64,000 nt of DNA from Liolophura sinensis (Eukaryota > Mollusca > Polyplacophora > Chitonida > Chitonidae). Of the stretch, positions 53,923 through 64,000 are shown piece by piece. Location of the stretch: the NCBI RefSeq assembly GCF_032854445.1, contig NC_088301.1:124001-188000 (forward strand), read 5' to 3'. The notes below the pieces were generated by a model. It was not told the origin of the DNA. It did not search any database and saw nothing but the letters and a program-made list of their open reading frames with translations. Made by a program: the position numbers and the translations under genes. Every line of letters starts with the position of its first letter. Position 1 is the stretch's first letter.

Positions 53923-56153
53923 GTAGGTACACGTCAAGTATTTCCATCACGAATTAGCGAAGGTCACGCAGGAAGAGCTGAAACGTGTGTGACTGAATTT
54001 AATGCTGCTGTTTAAATTGTATAGGCAAAATAGACCAGCTACGAACTTCACCGGCTGTGAACTTTTCATATTGGTTAAGGTATATAGGGTAAGAAGCGGT
54101 CCACAAGTATCGCTCGCTATGAGGCGTCCTCAGCTTGTTCTCCTGGAAAACCTTGTGTCGATTGGTGGTGAAGGTAATGCTTTTTAGTTTGTTTTAAGAA
54201 TATATTGGTGTGAAGTTTGTTCTGTACAAGACTGTTCCCTGGTGCTTTGTTCTTAACTATCTGCACACGTAATTATTGCTGCGCTTTTCCTTACAATGCA
54301 TGGATAGTCCGACGTGCTAAAACACTCCACGATTCAGCATTTATATCGTTGAATATCTTTATTTGGTTATGTCCCTTTGTCGATACACCTTATCTGACCT
54401 CTTCACCCTAACCGATGTGGACACAGACCCCTTTAGAACTTCCGTTTTTCGGGAGGGCGAATGTAATTCTGTGTCTTTTAGGGCGTAAAGTCTTTTCTTG
54501 CTGTCAGCCTGCCGTTTTTGGTGTACAGGTGCATGTTTGGTATCAAAATGATGGAAATTGTCTAAGCTTTGGGCAGGTATGAGTTTTACTAATGAAAGTT
54601 TGAAATTCTGGGAGAGAGGACACAAGGAGACAGGTGGTGATGAGGCTGCGTGTGACGCCCCCTTGGCGTTGCTAGGCACCCCTCCCAGCTGCCGGCATAG
54701 AAAGGTCCAGATTTTCAAGGTCAACCTATGTCAGGATGTTTATGGCTTCTTTCTCACAGGCTGGGCCAGGTATGCACCAAAGCTTATTGGCCACAGAATG
54801 TTTGGGGCTGAGCTACAGTGCTAAATGCTAACATTGTCGCTTATGGAAAATTACTGGGGGTCTGTGGCCATGTAGGCCTACAAGTACATGCAAGCTATTT
54901 ACCTGATCACGTATATATTTCTTGGCATGCACAGCCCTGTTCAGTACAGGAAACGCCAGTCCGTGCGGCGATGTATTGTGTCCACAGGATCTGAACCCGA
55001 TCTGCTCTCAGGACGTGAACGGCACGTGGAATCTGTTCACTAACGAGTGTGAGCTGGACAGTTGTGGGTGAGTATTGCTACACAGGGAATGGTGATGTCA
55101 GGTAATGGGGCAGTTGTGGGTGAGTAACGCTACATAGGGAATGGTAGTGCCTGTTAATGGGGAAGTTGTGGGTGAGTCACCAAGTACAGGGAATGATAGA
55201 GTCTAGTGGGACAGTTGAGGGTGAGTGACGCTGTACGGGAAATGGTAGTGTCTGGTAACTCAACAGTTGTGGGTGAGTAACGCTATACAGGGAATGGTAG
55301 TGTCTGGTAATGGGACAGTTGTGGGTGAGTAACGCTACATAGGGAATGGTAGTGTCTGTTAATGGGAAAGTTGTGGGTGAATGACGTTATGTAGAGAGTA
55401 ACAGTGTCTGGTAATGGGACAGTTATGGGTAAATAACGCTACACAGGGAATGATAGGGTCTGGGGGGACAATTGTGGGTGAGTGGCGCTGTACAGGGAAT
55501 GGTAGTGTCTGGTAATGGGGCAGTTGTTGGTTAGTAACGTTATGTAGGGAATAACAGTGTTTGGTAATGGGATAGTTGTGGGTGAGTAACGCTATACTGG
55601 GATTGGTAGTATCTGGTAATGGGACAGTTGTGGATGGGTAACGTGATACAGGGAATGGTAGTGTCTGGTAATGGGGCAGTTGTGGGTGAGTAACGTTATG
55701 TAGGGAATAAAAGTGTCCGGTAATGGGATAGTTGTGGGTAAGTTACGCTATACAGGGATTGGTAGAATCTGGTAATGGGACAGTTGTAAGTGAGTAACGC
55801 TACACATGGAGGGGTAGTGTCCGGTAATGTGACAGCTGTGGGTGAGTAACGCTATACAGGGATTGGCAGTGCCTGGTAATGGGACAGTTGTGGGCACGTT
55901 GGTATGACCAGCCTTTGAAAATGCCAGGTAAATTTGTAGTCCTGTAACGTGGTATTCTTTGATTGCGATGTAAATATGGCGACGACAGGACCGGATACAA
56001 GAGTATAACCGCGGTACCACCGCCTCTATTTCATTCAGTTGTACATGAAGGCCTATATGTGTGTAAAAATCTACCCATTTTTTTTTGCTTTGTTTCAGCG
56101 GTGTCTCTGCTTTCTCCGGGAGTTGTTACGTCAAACGTCAACGACGTCGCTGA
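53889..56153 (+). CDS. Secreted six-cysteine Kazal-like peptide gene (plus paralogue)
   Basis: Exons 53889-53922, 54935-55067 and 56099-56153, product 73 residues. A signal peptide (MKYAVILLAAYALFSTGNA) precedes SPCGDVLCPQDLNPICSQ, NGTWNLFTNECELDSCGG and a tail SGSCYVKRQRRR, with six cysteines. Cys spacing x4, x7, x14, x4, x9. The LNPIC..FTNECEL core resembles Kazal inhibitors, with a would-be P1 Gln (C-P-Q). NGT is a possible N-glycosylation site. The basic end (KRQRRR) could be a processing or binding tail. All phases match. Paralogue of the gene at 44275-51794 in divergent orientation. AATAAA follows at 56193. Confidence 0.82.
54935..55067 (+). CDS. Kazal-like gene (plus), exon 2
   Basis: Acceptor 'tttcttggcatgcacag', donor GTGAGT. 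133 nt with five of the six cysteines. The end of this exon and its donor seed the 52-bp repeat that follows. Confidence 0.88.
55051..55905 (+). repeat. 52-bp minisatellite built on an exon end and its splice donor
   Basis: About 16 copies of 'gacagttgtgg' | 'gtgagtaacgctatacaggg' plus 'aatggtagtgtctggtaatg'. The first copy contains the true exon 2 end (55067); most later copies keep GG|GTGAGT, so the intron opens with many decoy donors. Confidence 0.93.
56099..56153 (+). CDS. Kazal-like gene (plus), exon 3
   Basis: Acceptor 'ttgctttgtttcag'. It completes Gly and encodes GVSAFSGSCYVKRQRRR then TGA. 55 nt, the same as the paralogue. Confidence 0.8.
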
Positions 56154-56192
56154 CTGTGCTTGTTAACGAAACCACTGGTTTTCCAGTACTTA

Positions 56193-56198
56193 AATAAA
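56193..56198 (+). terminator. Poly(A) signal of plus peptide gene
   Basis: AATAAA 40 nt after the TGA at 56151, followed by a GT-rich stretch ('ttgttcctg'). Confidence 0.7.
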
Positions 56199-57820
56199 AT
56201 TTGTTCCTGAGCAATTTAACATGGCCGTGTTTCACGTTTTTTTGCCCTCAATACTCTATAACTTTAACTCAGTTCTGATATTTACATATATAGCAATAAC
56301 CCAAAATAGAGATTAAATAAGCCTCTAATGCCAACATCTGTTACGGGCTAGTATGTTTATTGAGCGAATTAGTGCTTAAATAGTCTAACTCAGAACAATA
56401 CAGAAGTGAAATTGGTGTTCATACAACGTTTTTCAGTAAAGAATCAGTATTCAAACTTTAAACATCCTGGAGCAAAACTTTTTAATTTTTATGAGTTTGA
56501 ATTTTTCACTTAGGACACAGTTGTCTCATTAACACAATCTACTATCAATCGCCATTATATGATTGAAAATCCTGCGAAGCTGACGTAAAACAATTATTAT
56601 TATGGTGCCGGTACCTGGGGGGACGGGGGCGGAGGGTGCTATTAGTGCGGTCTGTTAATCCGTCAGAATATAGCTTTCGGGGCCTTTTCTTCTAAAAAAA
56701 AAGTTTGGAAAAGAATAGAAACTTAAAGGTTTCGCCGTCACAAGCTACAGTTCGAGTTTCTGACCCGTTTACGTCCAAATTTGGATATTTTTACGGCCGT
56801 TTTGTCCAAACAGCTTATCTTATTGAATTAGAGCTTGATACAGTGCCCCGTCTAGTTCTAATCAGGGGTCCCCACATCCATTTTAAGCAAAATTACCATT
56901 GTTTTTATTCAGTTTTGTACTTCAACACTTACCCGTTTTTGGTGTTTTTTTTCCTATTTTCAACAGAAAATTTCCCTGTGTGAATTAAAACTTTTCAGTC
57001 AACCTTAAATTGGCAATTTTTTACCTGCAAAAAACCTCTAGGCCTATATTTAAGTGAAGATATTGCTGTAGTTTCCAGAATGGCCGTTCAGCTACAAATA
57101 TTATTAAAGAAATGTGGAACGGACAAGAAACACGCAAATTATATACAGATGCCCACCTACATTCAGTGCGAAAGTCGCCAGTTGTCGATACGGTCGGGAA
57201 TGCATAGGCTAAAGTCTATTACCTATGGTAAAAAAATACCATGCTTGTCGTAACTGAACACTGAGTGAATGAGTAATCGGGGTTTAACGTCGTACTTAAC
57301 AATTTTTCACGACGACGAGTCCTTAGACTAAACGGTGAGATTGACTGATGGCGCAGATGTACTCCCAGTTCTTATATACCAATCTGAGACAACTCAGATA
57401 GCGAAGACCATTGTAAGATCAGATCTGTCTGAACCCCACCGTCTCTTGGAACTACTTATACAATCCTCCAGCATTCGGAGTACGTTAACCACCAACAAGG
57501 ACAAAAAGGCGATTTTATCCAGGCTCTGCTCCGTTTTCTTCAGACATAAAACTGACTGTAAAGTGAAATGTTCTTCGGACTCTCTTAACTCAAATCAAAT
57601 GAGTAAATGAACACAGGTTCAAGGCAGTATTTTTCCAGTTGTAAGTTACAGGTTGCTAAAATACCCTTGATCCCATTTGGTTCAGCTCTTGTCCCTGACC
57701 AAAAAGTTCGCATTCTCCTGTCCAGCTACGGCTCGAAGTCTGGAGGTGTCCAGTAACAGACTATACCTGACACAAACATATCTTCACAATGTGCCTTGTT
57801 TTAAGGCTTCTCCATTTTCG
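56199..57820. other. Intergenic, no gene
   Basis: No exon seen. A stretch at 57,270-57,340 ('ggggtttaacgtcgtactta', 'cgacgacgagtccttagact') looks like a fragment of another dispersed repeat family, as such wording recurs in lophotrochozoan genomes. The 91-92 codon ORFs lack support. Confidence 0.5.
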
Positions 57821-57844
57821 TTTTTTCTTCTTTAGGGAAGATAT

Positions 57845-58143
57845 ACTGTCTCTGTATTCAAGAATGTTTAACTTATACCATGGCAGTCATTTTGATCAGT
57901 GGAGAAAACTGTAGTGCCCAGGGTAAAGCGAAAACCTATGGTATGTTATAACGAACATATTGCTTTGAATTCGTTGGTATTTCACGTCGTACTCAAGAAT
58001 ATTTCACTTATACGATGAATGCCAGCATTATGGTGGAAGCAAACCCGGCAACTCGGGGGGGGGGGGGGGGGGGGGGAGGGGACCCATGACCATCCGCAGG
58101 TTACTGGCAGAACTCCTAACGCACAGCCGGAGAGGAAATGACG
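57845..58143 (-). mobile_element. Two diverged SINE pieces with a G-run interruption
   Basis: 57,845-57,945 is an old copy ('gtattcaagaatgtttaact'). 57,973-58,143 is a better copy ('tcgtactcaagaatatttca', 'ccatccgcaggttactggca') interrupted at about 58,057-58,080 by a long G run. Confidence 0.75.
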
Positions 58144-58676
58144 AACATTCCAAAAAGTTATATTCCAAAAACATCCACAAAATGATATAAGCAGGTTCAA
58201 CGGAGGTAGTCTTCGACTGCGAAAGGCCAAGGTCCAAAAAAAAAAAAAAAAAAATGAGACCACAACAATCTACTGTCCAAGGCGAGAATTGAATCTGCTC
58301 TTCATGCATTTTGGGGTTATGAGTTGCAAATCTTACCCAAAAAGCTACTTCACCCACACAATAAAGTAGACAGAAATCCAGCTAAAATAGAAGAAAGTTC
58401 AGCATAATTTAATTTTGCTGATATGTAAAAAGTATCAATTGTTAAAAAGACAAGAGAGGCAGGCCTTGAAATAGCCTAAAACATTTACAATATTGCACAT
58501 AACATCGAATACTTCAAACGTTTTATATTCCATACAAACACACTCATTTTTAAGCTGTTGACCCTTACTTAAAAGAAAAAAAAACATATCCTCACTCTTT
58601 ACATCTAACAGTCTTCTTTCATACTCTGAAAAATTTGGTTAGGCTTTGCTGTCCTTTAATCTGTGGAATAAGTTTC

Positions 58677-58974
58677 CTACGAACAGTCTTCTTTGGTTTC
58701 TCTGTCTGCAGTTTGCGTTTTCTTGGATGGTGGCTGAGAAGAAACATCACCACTTTCGAAAGCGTTGATGTCCTTGGATTCAGAAGTAGATGTCTCCACA
58801 GTTTTTAGGTTTGTGTCCCAGTTTCTTCCACTCTTCTTGCTTCCTCCTTTTGTCAGCTTGCTGTTCCTGTCAGACACATTACTTGCGTTTTCTTTGTCCT
58901 TTGCAGATTCCTGAACTCGGCTAGCCACTGAGAGACCCACAATGGTGTTTTCTCCAGGCTGCACCAATGTTTTG
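58677..58974 (-). CDS. Unrecognised gene, last coding exon
   Basis: Acceptor 'cttgttttcttttgcaag' on minus. 98 codons then TAG, starting with Ser completed from the previous exon, then KTLVQPGENTIVGLSVASRV. The rest is polar (SKKSGRNWDTN, TSTSESKD, SQPPSKK). Confidence 0.7.
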
Positions 58975-61900
58975 CTTGCAAAAGAAAACAAGTAATAACA
59001 AATGAAATATCAATGAAAAAACATACAGTTGAAACGCAAAACATAAAAAAGCCAACATGAATTAAATTTACAAGACGAAGGCAGCTTCACATAAACATTT
59101 AGTTAAAAACGTACGGTAGTTATCAGCCAAAATGCCAATGCATAAACACCAGTAAGCTACTTACCTAGGCATTACAATCACCTGGTTGTCATGACACACC
59201 CCGTGAGCTCATCAGCCACGCTGTGTAAGGGCATTGCCCATTCCATCTCAGACCTGTACCGTACAGGCTTAGTCTGAAATATACATGTGCACAGTTAGCA
59301 TTTGTAGAGGTAAATTTAACATCACTCATGTTGTTCCCTATTTCCTCAACATTTTCGCATATTAAAGAGGAACTTTCATTGTGGTTTTAAGTTTTTAAAT
59401 TGATTTTGGAGAGAAAAAATAAAAAAATTGCAAAAAGTATAATTTTAGCAACCTACACAGAACAATGCCCTCTGTATATGCCTGAATAAACACTTTGCAA
59501 ACATGCCAAAACATTGAAGAATTACAGTAGTGTATATTGTGGGTGAATCGCTGCTGGTACTACACAACTTCCAATGCTTAGTTCACTGATGGTACCACAC
59601 AACTTCCAATGCTTAGTTCACTGTTGGTACCACACAACTTCCAATGCTTAGTTCACTCCTGGTACCACACAACTTCCAATGCTTAGTTCACTGCTAATAC
59701 CACACAACTTCCAATGCTTAGTTCACTCCTGGTACCACACAACTTCCAATTGCTGTCTACTGCTGGTACCACACAACTTCCAATGCTTAGTTCACTGCTA
59801 ATACCACAAAACTTCCAATGCTTAGTTCACTCCTGGTACCACACAACTTCCAATGCTGTCTACTGCTGGTACCACACAACTTCCAATGCTTAGTTCACTG
59901 CTGGTACCACACAGCTTCCAATGCTGTCTACTGCTGGTACCACACAACTTCCAATGCTTAGTTCACTGCTGGTACCACACAACTTCCTATGCTTAGTTCA
60001 CTCCTGGTACCACACAACTTCCAATGCTTAGTTCACTGCTGATACCACACAACTTCCAATGCTTAGTTCACTCCTGGTACCACACAACTTCCAATGCTGT
60101 CTACTGCTGGTACCACACAACTTCCAATGCTTAGTTCACTCCTGGTACCACACAACTTCCAATGCTGTCTACCGCTGGTACCACACAACTTCCAATGCTA
60201 AGTTCACCGCTGGTACCACACAACTTTCCAATGCTTAGTCTACTGCTGGTACCACACAACTTGCAATGCTTAGTTCACTCCTGGTACCACACAACTTCCA
60301 ATGCTTAGTTCACTGTTGGTACCACACAACTTTCAATGCTTAGTTCACTGCTGGTACCACACAACTTCCAATGCTTAGTTCACTGCTGGTACCACACAAC
60401 TTCCAATGCTTCGTTCACTGCTGGTACCACACAACTTCCAATGCTTAGTTCACTGCTGGTACCACACAACTTCCAATGCTTAGTTCACTGTTGGTACCAC
60501 ACAACTTCCAATGCTTAGTTCACTGCTGGTACCACACAACTTCCAATGCTTAGTTCACTGCAGGTACCACACAACTTCCAATGCTTAGTTCACTGCAGGT
60601 ACCGACACAACTTCCAATGCTTAGTTCACTGCTGGTACCACACAACTTCCAATGCTTAGTTCACTCCTGGTACCACACAACTTCCAATGCTTAGTTCACT
60701 GCTAATACCACACAACTTCCAATGCTTAGTTCACTGCTGGTACCACACAACTTCCAATGCTGTCCACTGCTAATACCACACAACTTCCAACGCAAAGTTT
60801 ACTGCTAGTACCACACAACTACTTCCAATGCTTAGTTCACTGCTGGTGCCACACAACTTCCAATGCTTAGTTCACTGCTGGTACCACACAACTTCCAATG
60901 CTTAGTTCACTGCTCCTACCACACAACTTCCAACGCTTAGTTCACTGCTGGTACCACACAACTACTTCCAATGCTTAGTTCACTGCTGGTACCACACAGC
61001 TTCCAATGCTGTCTACTGCTGGTACCACACAACTTCCAATGCTTAGTTCACTGCTGGTACCACACAACTTCCTATGCTTAGTTCACTCCTGGTACCACAC
61101 AACTTCCAATGCTTAGTTCACTGCTGATACACACAACTTCCAATGCTTAGTTCACTCCTGGTACCACACAACTTCCAATGCTGTCTACTGCTGGTACCAC
61201 ACAACTTCCAATGCTTAGTTCACTCCTGGTACCACACAACTTCCAATGCTGTCTACCGCTGGTACCACACAACTTCCAATGCTAAGTTCACCGCTGGTAC
61301 CACACAACTTTCCAATGCTTAGTCCTACTGCTGGTACCACACAACTTGCAATGCTTAGTTCACTCCTGGTACCACACAACTTCCAATGCTTAGTTCACTG
61401 TTGGTACCACACAACTTTCAATGCTTAGTTCACTGCTGGTACCACACAACTTCCAATGCTTAGTTCACTGCTGGTACCACACAACTTCCAATGCTTCGTT
61501 CACTGCTGGTACCACACAACTTCCAATGCTTAGTTCACTGCTGGTACCACACAACTTCCAATGCTTAGTTCACTGTTGGTACCACACAACTTCCAATGCT
61601 TAGTTCACTGCTGGTACCACACAACTTCCAATGCTTAGTTCACTGCAGGTACCACACAACTTCCAATGCTTAGTTCACTGCAGGTACCACACAACTTCCA
61701 ATGCTTAGTTCACTGCTGGTACCACACAACTTCCAATGCTTAGTTCACTGATGGTACCACACAACTTCCAATGCTTAGTTCACTGCTAATACCACACAAC
61801 TTCCAATGCTTAGTTCACTGCTGGTACCACACAACTTCCAATGCTGTCCACTGCTAATACCACACAACTTCCAACGCAAAGTTTACTGCTAGTACCACAC

Positions 61901-63225
61901 AACTACTTCCAATGCTTAGTTCACTGCTGGTGCCACACAACTTCCAATGCTTAGTTCACTGCTGGTACCACACAACCTTCCAATGCTTAGTTCACTGCTC
62001 CTACCACACAACTTCCAACGCTTAGTTCACTGCTGGTACCACACAACTACTTGCCAATGCTTAGTTCACTGCTGGTACCACACAACTTCCAATGCTTAGT
62101 TCACTGCAGGTACTAAAAACTTCCAATGCTTTAACAGTTTACTGTAGGACACCTAAGAAAACTATGGAGGCATAAATGTAACACGTAACCACACTTCACC
62201 TCTCTTGGAACCAAAATTCACCCCCCTGGTAACCATGCTTCACCTCTCCAGGAACCACACTCCACCTCCTTGGAACCATGGTTCACCTCTCTTGGAACCA
62301 AAATTCACCTCCCTGATAACCATGCTTCACCTCTCCAGGAACCAAACATCACCTCCCTGGTAACCCTGCTTCATCTCTCTTGGAAACCAAAATTCACTTT
62401 CCTAGCAATCATGCTTCATCTCTCCAGGAACCAAACTTCACCTCTCCAGGAACCATGCTTCACCTCTCCTGGAACCAACACCTCACCTCTCAGGTAGCCA
62501 TGCTTCACCTCTCCATGCAGCACACTTCACCTCCCTGGTAACCAATCTTCCCCTCCCTGGTCAAGGGCATTCCTGGTTGGTCAGTCACTGAGGACTACCA
62601 ACAAGCTGCCATCATATTATACAAGTCACAAGGACATCATACAACATGTACATTTAATTACTTTCATTTATTTATTTGATTGGTGTTTTACGCTGTACTC
62701 AAGAATATTTCACTCATACGAGGGCAGCAAGCATTATGGTGGGTGGAATCCGGGCAGAGGCAGCGGGAAACCCACCGGCCATCCGCGGGTTGCCGACAGA
62801 CCTTCGCACATAGGGCTGGAGAGGAAGCCAGCATGAGCTGGACTTGAACTCACAGCGACTGCACTGGTGAGAGGCTCCTGGGTCATTATGCTGCGCTAGC
62901 GCACTAACCAACTGAGCTGTGGAGGCCCCACACCTAATTAACAAATTTCTTACTTTAGACCGCTTCTGCTCTGCCACCTTTGCTTTCATGCGATCCCTCA
63001 AAGACTGGTTTAGTTTCTCTTCCACTTCTGGTTCTCCTGGTGACCTGAGGCAGCGAGATAGGCCTATTTAATGGGATTCTTGTTTCATATTGTATACTCA
63101 ACTCAGCAATTTTATACTTCATGAATACAATGACTGTCATTTCATAAGCAGGTGAACTACATCTGGCAACTTACTGACAAACTTTTCCACATGCTACTTC
63201 AATGACTTTCACGTAGAGGTCTTCA
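58677..63225 (-). CDS. Unrecognised minus-strand gene, 3' part (four exons)
   Basis: Exons in transcript order: 63175-63225, 62954-63044, 59165-59273, 58677-58974. All have AG acceptors and GTAAGT/GTAAGA donors. Readings: EDLYVKVIEVACGKVCQ; SPGEPEVEEKLNQSLRDRMK..AEQKRSK; TKPVRYRSEMEWAMPLHSVA; then SKTLVQPGENTIVGLSVASR and a Ser/Lys/Asp-rich, probably disordered tail ending ETKEDCS. A charged helix, probably coiled, is followed by a compact hydrophobic patch and a low-complexity C-terminus. I do not recognise the family. The third exon has a one-base phase break at a run of four G. The gene continues beyond what I can resolve, perhaps out of the window. Confidence 0.7.
59165..59273 (-). CDS. 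Unrecognised gene, exon with one-base phase break
   Basis: Acceptor 'atgtatatttcag', donor GTAAGT on minus. It opens TKPVRYRSEMEWAMPLHSVA then DELTG. After the GGGG run (plus 59199-59202) the frame that fits the donor and next exon is shifted by one, giving CHDNQVIVMP plus two bases. The unshifted frame meets TGA within a few codons. One additional G would reconcile both. Confidence 0.6.
59540..62125. repeat. Minisatellite, 35-bp unit, with internal 1,085-bp duplication
   Basis: About 75 units of 'ctgctggtaccacacaactt' + CCAATGCTTAGTTCA, with shorter 'atgctgtcta' units interspersed. The order of variant units repeats: the rare 'cacacagcttcc' unit is at 59,908 and 60,993, and neighbours on both sides match. 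So about 1,085 bp was duplicated as a block. Lies in an intron of the minus-strand gene. Confidence 0.95.
62190..62570. repeat. Degenerate minisatellite, about 24-bp unit
   Basis: Repeats of 'ttcacctctccaggaaccaa' and 'ttcacctccctggtaaccat' in mixed order. Confidence 0.85.
62665..62929 (-). mobile_element. tRNA-derived SINE, full length
   Basis: Complete from the (TTTA) tail to the head GGGGCCTCCACAGCTCAGTT on minus, with the B-box 'gagttcaagtcc'. About 25 bases from the donor of the 62954-63044 exon, so it has inserted at the very start of that intron. Confidence 0.92.
62954..63044 (-). CDS. Unrecognised gene, charged helix exon
   Basis: Acceptor 'tatctcgctgcctcag', donor GTAAGA on minus. 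Encodes SPGEPEVEEKLNQSLRDRMK then AKVAEQKRSK. Phases match both neighbours. Confidence 0.72.
63175..63225 (-). CDS. Unrecognised gene, 51-nt exon
   Basis: Acceptor 'aaataaacaatgcag', donor GTAAGT on minus. Encodes EDLYVKVIEVACGKVC and two bases of Gln, which the next exon completes. Confidence 0.62.
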
Positions 63226-64000
63226 CTGCATTGTTTATTTTTACCTAATTTTGCTTAGGCCATGGTGCCAGGGGGCGTGTAATTTGCTGCTGGTACCACT
63301 TAGAACACTTAGAATAAAACCTTAACTGAGGTAAACTGAAAAAAGGGCTTACTTCAACGGTTATGTGTGGCCATTTGCCAGCTATCACACAATTGTCGCT
63401 CCTATGGTTTTTCTCTCTATTTTGTACATCTTAATTATATTTAATGAACTTTAAACTGCATAAATCGCCACTACGGCATGGTTGTCCACTATTGTCAGCT
63501 AGGCCCCATGAGCAGTGAGAACAAGGCAACCTACTGTCACCTAGGTCCCTCGAGTGGCGAGAACAAGGGAATCTACAAGTCACCTGCCCAAGGAAGGGGA
63601 TTTAACTTGCACCTATCTCTGTGCCCTTGCGATTGAGAGACAAGTTTTTGTTATCATTCGGCCATGAGCTACTCCGTCAAACACTGCCTAAGTACCAACA
63701 GGTTAGTTTGTGCCCTTATCATATAACAGCCCACTAGCTAGCAGGAATTACATGCTATTATTTTTAGCTATGTATTATATATGCTACCATAATCCCTCGA
63801 ACTTTTCAGACATAAAATGGTAACTTTAAGTGAATTTATGCAAATTTTTATTTTATTTGGAGACAAAAGTACATTGGTTGGGTTGGCCAATTTCTGGGCT
63901 TCATAAAAAGTATAATTTTATCAGTCTACGCCGAGTAATGCCCTGACAAACTGCTCGAATAAACACCTCTGTGACGGCAAAAAAGTTGAAGAATTCAGTG
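63226..64000. other. No exon resolved at right edge
   Basis: Contains a two-copy repeat of about 47 bp (63,495-63,590, 'gtgagaacaaggcaacctac'). Earlier exons of the minus-strand gene probably lie further right. Confidence 0.45.

Overview
The window is animal nuclear DNA. It has small exons with GT/AG junctions in long AT-rich introns, many minisatellites, at least 15 copies of one tRNA-derived SINE, and a Tc1-type transposon. The SINE body resembles the V-type SINEs common in molluscs and other lophotrochozoans, so a mollusc is the best guess. No ORF here is a bacterial-type gene. Nearly all long ORFs are repeat translations or chance, and the real genes lie in short exons.

Layout. 1-1,100 is satellite DNA with a 365-bp higher-order period. 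About 5.9-40.9 kb on the plus strand is one gene, an orthologue of cyclic-nucleotide phosphodiesterase PDE10 (N-terminal helix region, GAF-A, GAF-B, HD-type PDE catalytic domain). I rebuilt it exon by exon; a single isoform sums to about 813 residues, against roughly 780-790 for vertebrate PDE10A. About 44.2-51.8 kb (minus) and 53.8-56.2 kb (plus) hold two head-to-head paralogous three-exon genes for small secreted six-cysteine, Kazal-like peptides. 58.7-63.2 kb (minus) holds the last four visible exons of a gene I do not recognise. Introns and intergenic DNA are filled by SINEs, minisatellites and the Tc1-like element at 48.6-50.3 kb.

The main discovery is in the PDE10 gene. Four of its exons are present as adjacent, phase-matched, diverged duplicates (51/51, 134/143, 112/112 and 81/81 nt), laid out like mutually exclusive exons. 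There is also a 21-nt in-frame microexon. All eight duplicated-exon donor sites depart from GTRAGT, whereas most other exons of the gene fit it well. One 81-nt copy ends in Gln at the purine-binding 'glutamine switch' of the PDE family and the other ends in Glu. The gene could therefore make up to 32 proteins that differ in the GAF-A exit helix, the cyclic-nucleotide pocket of GAF-B, the metal-binding helix and the substrate-selecting residue.

A second pattern is that four separate minisatellites (49, about 56, 59 and 52 bp) start inside an exon and repeat its 5' splice junction; three are in PDE10 and one in the plus-strand peptide gene. A technical caution is that two unrelated genes each show a one-base phase break next to a G run. 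That looks more like a homopolymer error in the assembly than real gene decay.
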